12,160 bases of DNA from Candidatus Parabacteroides intestinavium (GTDB taxonomy: Bacteria; Bacteroidota; Bacteroidia; Bacteroidales; Tannerellaceae). The position numbers and the translations under genes were made by a program. The stretch is from assembly GCA_019118725.1 (NCBI GenBank), contig DWYO01000095.1, forward strand, positions 1 to 12,160, read 5' to 3'. Shown in pieces: positions 6,946 to 12,160 of the stretch (position 1 is the stretch's first letter; each line of letters opens with the position of its first letter). The notes under the pieces are model-generated. The model was not told where the DNA came from. It ran no database searches and worked only from the letters and a program-made list of their open reading frames with translations.

Positions 6946-8735
6946 TTTGCCTCTAAATCTTCAATATAGATACCTTTTTCTATTTTCTCGTCCAAGATTT
7001 TGGACTCTTTGCCCATTTCCTTGGCTTTCTTCCATTGCTCGATGGCTTTTTCCTTGTCGCCTGTCATGTAAAGGATATCCCCATAATGATCTACCAGCTC
7101 TGCACTTTTATCCTTATCTTTCGACAAAGCATTTTCTATATAAATTTTAGCCAAGGTATAATTGCCTTGCATGAAGAATACCCACGCGTATGTATCCAAG
7201 TATGTTGCATTGTCCGGCTCCAATTTAATACATTGCGCCGCCATACGCTCTGCTTTCTTCAGGTCGGTCTTATCCAAAGTCAGGAAATAACTGTAATTGT
7301 TCAAGACAAATACATTATTCTCATTATATTTCAGAGCCTCGTCATAAGCTTTATACATCTCTTCTTTCCGTTCCATCTGGTAATAAATATCCCCCATCTG
7401 GCCATAAAAATTGGAAATCAGCCCCATGTTTTCTTTAGGAATAACTTTTAGTCCCTCCTGATAAGTCTCTAAGGATTTTTGATAGTCCCCCTTTTGGTAA
7501 TAACCGATACCTAAATAGAAATAATACTCGGGCGACTTCGGGAATAGCCCGATGCACTTCTCACACACACGAATAATTTCCGGTACATCTTCCGATTTGA
7601 GAGACATATTCAACAATTGTTGCCAAGCGGCTTCATTATCCGGTGCCATCTCGGTCACCAATTGAAACTGAAATTTCGCCTCTTCCTCTTTATTTTGTGC
7701 CAAAAGCAGACTTCCGTACATCAATTTCAGCTCGGTATCTTCCGGATGTTGCTCCATCAAGGTCTGGAAAAGAGTGTTCGCCTTATCCAATCCCTGCTTA
7801 GTCTGTTGCAAACGCTGAATATAACGAGACAAGATAGCCACTTTCGTATCGACATCCAATTCTTCATTGACTAATGCAGCACGAATCTCATTTTCAGCAG
7901 CATCCTTATCTCCTTTCGCATCATAATAGTTTGCCATCGAAACGATATAACGCGGATCATCAGGATCTATTTCATGTGCTTTTTGGAAACAAGCCAAAGC
8001 CTTGTCCAGCTCCTTGTTCTCCAAATGCAAATCTCCCATAAGCAATTGGTAACGGGCATTCATCGGATACTCATTGGCCAGCTTTTCCACTTCACGGAAT
8101 GCGCTATCCGGCTGGTTTATCGACTGATAAAGTTTATACTTCTGAAGGGATAAGGCTTCATTCATGCCTACACTCGATTCCAAGGCATCATAAGCCTGTA
8201 TGGCTTCGCCAATTTCCCCCTCTTGCGTCAAAGCATCAGCCAAGTAATAATTCAACTCAACTTTATCCGGATATCGCTTGACCAGTTCCCGATAAGACTC
8301 GGAAGCTTCGCCATACATGCCCAAATTACGCTCCAACCCGGCCAAAGTAATCCGGTAGGTGAAATTATCGCTGCTATTAGCCACCGCACGTCTCAGCATA
8401 TCGACGGCCTTTTCCGGCCGATTCCGCTGGAGATAGAACATAGAAAGTTCAAACAATACCGGTGAGGAGGTCGAGTCTATTTCCAAACAATAAGAAAACA
8501 TGTCAAAAGCAGCATCATATTTCCCGGCATTCTTTAACTTCGCCCCTTCGTAATACAGGTAATCAAATTTGCGCTGTTCAGCTGAGGTCAATTCCCCCTG
8601 AACATCCGGAATATTCTTTTTCACGCCCGTAGCTCCTGCCGGAAGCGCACAAGCTCCAAGCAAGGCCCCCAAACAGATTGCCTTTATGAATTGACAATTT
8701 CTGTTTTTCCTTCTGTCTAATGCTTCATTCTTCAT
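6942..8735 (-). CDS. Large TPR protein, exported (LbcA-like)
   Basis: The protein has 597 residues and is built almost wholly of tetratricopeptide repeats, about a dozen from residue 50 to the end (for example GKYDAAFDMFSYCLEIDS and GDYQKSLETYQEGLKVIP). The N-terminus has a basic stretch, a hydrophobic segment and LLGAC with Cys29, a plausible lipobox; cleavage after PAGATG as a soluble periplasmic protein is the alternative. The C-terminal third from about residue 470 (NNYSYFL, LDTYAWVFFMQGNY, HYGDILYMTGDKEKAIEQW) follows the pattern of the TPR lipoprotein family that includes Pseudomonas LbcA, a partner of the protease CtpA. TPRs bind proteins, so a scaffold or adaptor role is likely. The start at ATG 8735 is chosen for the Shine-Dalgarno GGAA just upstream; the longer reading from 8777 would run through dut. 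It is 10 bp after dut and overlaps the DUF4292 gene by 4 bp. Confidence 0.9.
   Translation of the reverse strand: MKNEALDRRKNRNCQFIKAICLGALLGACALPAGATGVKKNIPDVQGELTSAEQRKFDYLYYEGAKLKNAGKYDAAFDMFSYCLEIDSTSSPVLFELSMFYLQRNRPEKAVDMLRRAVANSSDNFTYRITLAGLERNLGMYGEASESYRELVKRYPDKVELNYYLADALTQEGEIGEAIQAYDALESSVGMNEALSLQKYKLYQSINQPDSAFREVEKLANEYPMNARYQLLMGDLHLENKELDKALACFQKAHEIDPDDPRYIVSMANYYDAKGDKDAAENEIRAALVNEELDVDTKVAILSRYIQRLQQTKQGLDKANTLFQTLMEQHPEDTELKLMYGSLLLAQNKEEEAKFQFQLVTEMAPDNEAAWQQLLNMSLKSEDVPEIIRVCEKCIGLFPKSPEYYFYLGIGYYQKGDYQKSLETYQEGLKVIPKENMGLISNFYGQMGDIYYQMERKEEMYKAYDEALKYNENNVFVLNNYSYFLTLDKTDLKKAERMAAQCIKLEPDNATYLDTYAWVFFMQGNYTLAKIYIENALSKDKDKSAELVDHYGDILYMTGDKEKAIEQWKKAKEMGKESKILDEKIEKGIYIEDLEAK
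6946..6953 (-). promoter_or_regulatory. Ribosome binding site of the DUF4292 gene inside the TPR gene end
   Basis: Read on the - strand, GAGG (6950-6953) stands 4 nt before the ATG of the DUF4292 gene and lies within the last sense codons of the TPR gene. With the ATGA start/stop overlap this supports translational coupling of the two genes. Confidence 0.6.
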
Positions 8736-8748
8736 TCTTCGTTCCTTA
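8736..8748 (-). promoter_or_regulatory. Ribosome binding site of the TPR gene, overlapping the dut stop codon
   Basis: On the - strand the dut stop TAA runs straight into GGAA (8742-8745), 6 nt before ATG 8735. This good Shine-Dalgarno sequence fixes the TPR start at 8735 over the longer reading that begins inside dut. Confidence 0.65.
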
Positions 8749-9177
8749 TTTACCTGTGTGTCCGAATCCGCCCGCACCCCGTTCGGTTTCGCTCAACACC
8801 TCGACCGGTTGCCATTCCACTTGTTGATATGCGGCAATGACCATTTGACAAATCCGTTCGCCATCCTTTACAACAAACGGTTCGTTGGAAAGGTTCGCCA
8901 GAATCACACCAATCTCCCCACGATAGTCGGCATCAATAGTGCCTGGCGTATTCAGAAGTGTTATGCCATGTTTTAAAGCCAGTCCACTACGTGGACGCAT
9001 TTGGGCTTCGTAACCGTCCGGAAGAGCGATGTATAATCCTGTAGGTATCAATTTCCGTTCTAACGGTTTGATTTCTACTGGCTCCGACAGATTTGCCCGA
9101 ATATCCATACCGGCTGATTGTAAAGTTGCATAACTCGGTAACGGGTGATGCGATTTATTGATGATCTGTACCTTCAT
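8746..9177 (-). CDS. dut: Deoxyuridine 5'-triphosphate nucleotidohydrolase (dUTPase)
   Basis: This enzyme hydrolyses dUTP to dUMP and pyrophosphate, keeping uracil out of DNA and supplying dUMP for thymidylate synthesis. At 143 residues it has the standard length of the trimeric family. All five motifs are present in order: AGMDIRA (22-28), RPRSGLA (61-67), GTIDADYRGE (79-88, with D82 the likely catalytic base and Y85 stacking on the sugar), GERICQMVI (106-114) and the P-loop-like RGAGGFGHTG (133-142). The start ATG 9177 has AAGGAAG a few bases upstream. It is the first gene of the five-gene operon running leftwards and follows a 168-bp gap containing three phased palindromes that may control the whole operon. 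Confidence 0.97.
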   Translation of the reverse strand: MKVQIINKSHHPLPSYATLQSAGMDIRANLSEPVEIKPLERKLIPTGLYIALPDGYEAQMRPRSGLALKHGITLLNTPGTIDADYRGEIGVILANLSNEPFVVKDGERICQMVIAAYQQVEWQPVEVLSETERGAGGFGHTGK

Positions 9178-9225
9178 ATTCTTCCTTTTGTCCTTTATAT
9201 TTATTTCTTTCTGCTTACAAATTGT

Positions 9226-9287
9226 TTAATTCACATAGGTGAATTAATTGCATCACAACTGTGATTTAATTAATTCACAAGTGTGAT
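9226..9287. promoter_or_regulatory. Three phased palindromes upstream of dut (putative operator array)
   Basis: Three 14-bp inverted repeats start at 9230, 9252 and 9274, exactly 22 bp apart: TTCACATAGGTGAA, ATCACAACTGTGAT and TTCACAAGTGTGAT. The shared form is wTCACAnnnGTGAw. The first extends to 9-bp arms (TTAATTCAC/GTGAATTAA, 9226-9247). Spacers are AT-rich, two containing TTAATT. The last half of the second site and the first half of the third also form a 20-bp palindrome with one mismatch (9260-9279). They lie 53-110 bp upstream of dut. The pattern suggests a dimeric regulator bound at two-turn spacing; I cannot name the protein. No convincing TAnnTTTG promoter is visible here; CAAATTGT at 9218-9225 is a weak -7 candidate on the - strand. 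The rest of 9178-9345 shows nothing else strong. Confidence 0.7.
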
Positions 9288-9345
9288 GCAACGAATAGAT
9301 TCGGCAATCGAATTACTTTCCGGACCATACCGATAAAATTTTCGG

Positions 9346-11181
9346 TCAGGCGTGCCAATCTCCATTATCTTTTATCAATTGAATCAAACGTTCTACGGCA
9401 TCTTCTTCCGGAATATTTTTCAGAATACATTCTTTCCCTTTGTAGAGGCTGATGCGGTTTACCCCCGCACCCACATAGCCATAGTCAGCATCCGCCATTT
9501 CGCCCGGACCATTCACGATACACCCCATAATTCCTATTTTCAGGCCTTTCAAGTGCGAGGTGGCCTCTTTGATACGGGCTATCGTTGTCTGTAAGTCATA
9601 AAGAGTTCGTCCGCAACTCGGACAAGAAATATATTCCGTTTTGCTGATGCGTACTTTAGCCGCCTGCAAAATACCGAACATCGTATTGTCCAAGATTGGT
9701 TCCGGGATAGCATCATCATGCAACATGACCCCATCTCCAAATCCATCCAAAAGCAATGCCCCCAGATCTGCTGCAGATTTTAATTGGAGAGATTCGATTT
9801 CTTTATCGTTGTATTCACGATGTAAGATAACCGGTACATCTACACCGGCACGCCAAAGTTTGTGCAATGCCGCGCGTTGTTCCCCCACACCATTCTGATG
9901 ATGCGTGCTCAAAATGATTACCGCAGACTTGTCTTCTTGTAAGATACGCAACATTTTATCTGTCAAATCCGGATAAGTCAAGCGGATAAATTTCAACGGA
10001 GCATCCAGCTCCTTCATTTCTTCTGCATCAGAGGCTATAAAGTAAGGGAACGCATTGGGACGAGGTTGCCAAAAATGGGCATCGACCAAAAGTTTGAATT
10101 TATCCGGCAAGTTATCCGGATTCTCTTGGCCAATATACAGATAGTCCGGGTGGAAGTTCGGGCTAAACTCAAAGTTCCCTTGCGAACGGTCTGAGATAAC
10201 GACCGGAAGGCATCCATAACCAATGCCTTCTATAACACGTGTACGTCGGCGTTCGCACGATATCGGGTCGTAGGCCAGAGCAGTCTCGCCGGGAATAGGC
10301 TGGTGACCTTGACGCTCAAGGATATAATTCACCAACTTTTGTGCCACAGGAATCTCGGCTTCCGGTTCCTCACTTAAAGAAACACGAATAGTATCGCCTA
10401 TCCCGTCAGCCAGCAGAGCACCGATTCCAACGGCACTCTTGATACGTCCGTCCTCTCCATCTCCCGCTTCGGTAACCCCCAAATGCAGCGGATAATGCAT
10501 ATCTTCTTTGTCCATCGTTTCAACCAGCAGACGAACAGTCTTTACCATGACTACCGTATTGGAGGCTTTTATGGAAATGACCACATCTGGAAAATCTTCA
10601 TCGCGACAAATCCGTAAGAATTCCATGCACGACTCCACCATTCCACGAGGAGTATCTCCATAACGGCTCATAATACGATCGGAGAGCGAGCCATGGTTAA
10701 CACCAATCCGGATAGCCGTGTGGTACTCTTTGCAGATGTTCAAGAAAGGGACAAACCGGTCTCGAATCTTCTGAAGTTCAGCGGCATATTCTTCGTCTGT
10801 ATATTCCTGATGGCTGAAGGTCTTGACACGGTCTACGTAATTGCCCGGATTTATGCGTACTTTCTCCACCTCCGTAGCAGCAGCATCGGCTGCTTTCGGA
10901 TTAAAATGGATATCGGCTACGAGTGGAGTTGTATAGCCTTTCTCATTCAAAGCACGCCTAATATGACCTAAATTATGGGCCTCGCGTTCACCTTGTGCCG
11001 TAAATCGGACATATTCCGCTCCGGCCTCAATCATACGGATAGCTTGTGCTACGGCTGCATCCGTATCCATGGTCGATACATTGGCCATCGACTGGATGCG
11101 AATCTGATTTTCACCCCCCAATGGTGTATTGCCGATTCGGACCACCGATGATTTTCGACGGGAATAATTAAAAAAATCCAT
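9346..11181 (-). CDS. ispG: 4-hydroxy-3-methylbut-2-enyl diphosphate synthase, long three-domain form
   Basis: IspG (GcpE) reductively converts methylerythritol cyclodiphosphate to HMBPP in the MEP isoprenoid pathway, using a 4Fe-4S cluster. From ATG 11181 the protein is 611 residues and starts MDFFNYSRRKSSVVRIG; the upstream extension would start at a TTG inside a repeat. The N-terminal TIM-barrel domain includes IRIQSMANVSTMDT and VADIHFNPKAA. A large middle insertion of about 230 residues (very roughly 270-500) is absent from the roughly 370-residue E. coli enzyme but typical of plants and Bacteroidota. The C-terminal cluster domain has C520, C523 (CPSCGRTL), C554 (MGCIVNGPGE) and ligand E561, with spacing close to E. 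coli C270/C273/C305/E312. It follows purE by 81 bp on the same strand, with a heptamer-repeat hairpin between them and no clear Shine-Dalgarno. Confidence 0.97.
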   Translation of the reverse strand: MDFFNYSRRKSSVVRIGNTPLGGENQIRIQSMANVSTMDTDAAVAQAIRMIEAGAEYVRFTAQGEREAHNLGHIRRALNEKGYTTPLVADIHFNPKAADAAATEVEKVRINPGNYVDRVKTFSHQEYTDEEYAAELQKIRDRFVPFLNICKEYHTAIRIGVNHGSLSDRIMSRYGDTPRGMVESCMEFLRICRDEDFPDVVISIKASNTVVMVKTVRLLVETMDKEDMHYPLHLGVTEAGDGEDGRIKSAVGIGALLADGIGDTIRVSLSEEPEAEIPVAQKLVNYILERQGHQPIPGETALAYDPISCERRRTRVIEGIGYGCLPVVISDRSQGNFEFSPNFHPDYLYIGQENPDNLPDKFKLLVDAHFWQPRPNAFPYFIASDAEEMKELDAPLKFIRLTYPDLTDKMLRILQEDKSAVIILSTHHQNGVGEQRAALHKLWRAGVDVPVILHREYNDKEIESLQLKSAADLGALLLDGFGDGVMLHDDAIPEPILDNTMFGILQAAKVRISKTEYISCPSCGRTLYDLQTTIARIKEATSHLKGLKIGIMGCIVNGPGEMADADYGYVGAGVNRISLYKGKECILKNIPEEDAVERLIQLIKDNGDWHA

Positions 11182-11195
11182 ACTTGCAATGGGAC

Positions 11196-11263
11196 ATTGA
11201 CAATAGACAATTGACAATGTCAGAAACGACCTCATTGTCAATTGTCAATCATCAATTGCCAAT
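11196..11263. repeat. Two facing blocks of ATTGACA heptamer repeats (long hairpin) between purE and ispG
   Basis: The + strand shows ATTGACA, ATAGACA, ATTGACA in tandem at 11196-11216. After a 19-bp spacer come the inverted units TGTCAAT, TGTCAAT, CATCAAT, TGCCAAT at 11236-11263. The last unit overlaps the first base of the purE stop codon. Arms of 14 bp (11206-11219 and 11233-11246) pair perfectly around a 13-nt loop. No U-tract follows, so it is not a standard terminator. It fills most of the 81-bp gap and would form in a purE-ispG transcript. Confidence 0.85.
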
Positions 11264-11769
11264 TAGTTTGTTTTAAATTTGAAAGAAACTTTCGCCAAAT
11301 CTTCATTGGCTTTCACGATCTTCTTTTTCAAGTCTTCTTTGTATTGGGCTAATTTGACCTGCAGGGCGTCATCTCCTACAGCCAACATTTGTACCGCCAG
11401 AATGCCCGCATTGAGCGAAGCATTGATACCAACGGTAGCGACCGGTATTCCCGGAGGCATCTGCACTATGGCCAGCAGAGCGTCCATACCGTCTAACGTC
11501 GAATTGATCGGAACACCGATTACCGGCACGGTTGTCATTGAGGCTATTACTCCACACAAATGTGCCGCCATACCAGCCGCCGCGATAATTACTTTGATAC
11601 CACGTTCTTTGGCACCTTTAGCAAACTTCTCAACCTCTTCCGGAGTACGATGGGCCGACAATGCATGCATCTCGAACGGAATTTCCATCTCATCCAAGAA
11701 TTTTGCGGCCTTCTCCATGACGGGCAGATCTGAAGTGCTTCCCATTATAATACTTACTACTGGAGTCAT
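11263..11769 (-). CDS. purE: N5-carboxyaminoimidazole ribonucleotide mutase (class I PurE)
   Basis: PurE moves the carboxyl group of N5-CAIR to C4, giving CAIR in de novo purine synthesis; it normally depends on PurK, which is not in this window. The protein has 168 residues, the usual class I size, and forms octamers in known members. Visible motifs are the phosphate-binding GSTSDLP (10-16), SAHRTP (38-43) with catalytic His40, and AAGMAAHLCGV (64-74), where E. coli has Pro in place of Cys72. GVPINSTLDGMDALLAIVQM and the GINASLNAG segment complete the core. It lies between gcvH (93 bp upstream) and ispG (81 bp downstream), all on the - strand, and both gaps contain heptamer repeats. The ATG has AAAGAAG directly upstream as a weak ribosome binding site. 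Confidence 0.97.
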   Translation of the reverse strand: MTPVVSIIMGSTSDLPVMEKAAKFLDEMEIPFEMHALSAHRTPEEVEKFAKGAKERGIKVIIAAAGMAAHLCGVIASMTTVPVIGVPINSTLDGMDALLAIVQMPPGIPVATVGINASLNAGILAVQMLAVGDDALQVKLAQYKEDLKKKIVKANEDLAKVSFKFKTN

Positions 11770-11780
11770 CTTCTTTCGCT

Positions 11781-11812
11781 AATTGAAAATTGAAAATTAG
11801 AAATTGAAAATT
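11781..11812. repeat. ATTGAAA heptamer tandem repeat upstream of purE
   Basis: After AATT at 11781-11784 the + strand reads GAAAATT, GAAAATT, AGAAATT, GAAAATT in register to 11812: four 7-bp units, one of them changed. In another phase the unit is ATTGAAA, one base different from the ATTGACA units on the other side of purE. It lies 12-43 bp before the purE start and reads as an AU-rich leader in the purE direction. Confidence 0.8.
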
Positions 11813-11838
11813 GGAAGAAACGGAGCCTCCGTTGTTCC
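11813..11838 (-). terminator. Possible terminator hairpin after gcvH
   Basis: On the - strand AACGGA and TCCGTT (11833-11828 with 11824-11819) pair around a GGC loop. An outer GGAA/TTCC stem (11838-11835 with 11816-11813) is separated by a 1x2 internal loop. The T-rich heptamer repeat AATTTTC follows. It could end or attenuate the gcvH transcript before purE, but the T-tract is interrupted, so this is tentative. Confidence 0.4.
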
Positions 11839-11862
11839 TCCAACTTTCACTTTCTTTTGTAT

Positions 11863-12160
11863 TTACTTATTAATTGTCTTTTCGTATGCAGCTGCATCAA
11901 GCAAGTCGTCCAGTTCAGCCGGGTCAGATACGGAAATTTTGATAATCCAACCTTTACCGTATGCATCCTCGTTAACCAATTGCGGAGCATCTTCCAATTC
12001 CGGATTAACTTCCAGTACTTCTCCACTTACCGGCATGAACAGGTCTGATACGGTCTTCACCGCTTCGATTGTTCCAAAAACTTCTTCTTTACCTACGGTT
12101 TCACCTTCGGTTGTAATGTCTACGTAAACAATTTCACCCAATTCGCTTTGCGCATAGTCT
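11863..12160 (-). CDS. gcvH: Glycine cleavage system H protein, 5'-truncated by the window edge
   Basis: H protein carries the lipoyl group that shuttles the aminomethyl unit between the P, T and L proteins during glycine breakdown. The frame is open to the right edge and begins DYAQSELGEIVYVD, a classic internal motif, so roughly the first 30 residues lie outside the window; the TTG at 12141 is internal. The lipoyl-attachment lysine is the K of EAVKTVSD, encoded at 12055-12057. The lipoyl-domain hairpin continues with PVSGEVLEVNPEL and ends in the helix DPAELDDLLDAAAYE. No gcvT or gcvP gene is in the window, and gcvH often stands apart from them in Bacteroidales. purE follows 93 bp downstream on the same strand. 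Lipoylated subunits of other complexes are longer and lack this sequence, so the call is firm. Confidence 0.95.
   Translation of the reverse strand, partial: DYAQSELGEIVYVDITTEGETVGKEEVFGTIEAVKTVSDLFMPVSGEVLEVNPELEDAPQLVNEDAYGKGWIIKISVSDPAELDDLLDAAAYEKTINK

Noticed and set aside
8736..8777. Longer TPR protein starting inside dut at 8777
   Set aside because: It would add a polar 14-residue stretch before the signal sequence, while ATG 8735 has a good Shine-Dalgarno and leaves a normal export signal.
9230..9295. CRISPR-like array of three units before dut
   Set aside because: Units are only 22 bp including spacer, the spacers are short, AT-rich and similar to each other, and there are no cas genes. 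A regulatory site fits better.
9299..9346. Small hairpins after ispG (ATTCG/CGAAT at 9299-9313; ACCGA/TCGGT at 9329-9346) as an ispG terminator
   Set aside because: Stems are only 5 bp, one overlaps the stop codon, and no T-run follows on the - strand, so support is too weak.
11279..11782. A 167-codon + strand frame covering purE
   Set aside because: It lies fully antisense to purE, whose protein is clearly conserved; the reverse frame looks like composition, with no recognisable domain.

Overview
The window is a typical chromosomal segment from a member of the order Bacteroidales, most likely a Parabacteroides-like gut organism. I infer this from the protein style, from a Bacteroidota-type promoter (TAnnTTTG) before trxA, and from the long three-domain form of IspG; the genus is a guess. 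All genes look intact. The first and last genes are cut by the window edges. I see no insertion sequence, integrase, prophage, CRISPR array, tRNA or rRNA.

Layout. On the + strand, the 3' part of dnaE (replicative polymerase alpha subunit) is followed by trxA (thioredoxin), which ends at a strong hairpin terminator near 4100-4144. From there to the right edge everything is on the - strand. The first group, read right to left, is a tight five-gene set: dut (dUTPase), a large TPR protein, a DUF4292 lipoprotein, an EnvC-like coiled-coil/LytM protein and a LOG-family nucleotide hydrolase. Gaps are 10 bp, a 4-bp overlap, 42 bp and 30 bp, so it is very probably one operon. The second - strand group is gcvH (partial), purE and ispG, separated by short repeat-filled gaps.

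How the genes work together. dnaE, dut and purE serve DNA synthesis and nucleotide supply; trxA, ispG and gcvH are central housekeeping genes. The middle three genes of the dut operon look like a cell-envelope module: a TPR protein of the LbcA-like type, a possibly LolB-like lipoprotein and a probably catalytically dead LytM activator of murein hydrolases. As I recall, the TPR/LolB pairing parallels lbcA-lolB in Pseudomonas, where LbcA works with a protease that controls peptidoglycan hydrolases. This is the most promising lead for an under-described system here.

Non-coding signals. The 168-bp gap upstream of dut carries three 14-bp palindromes (TCACA/TGTGA type) spaced exactly 22 bp apart, a likely multi-site operator. 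The gaps on both sides of purE are built from heptamer tandem repeats (ATTGACA on one side, ATTGAAA on the other). The ATTGACA set occurs as two facing blocks that can form a long hairpin.
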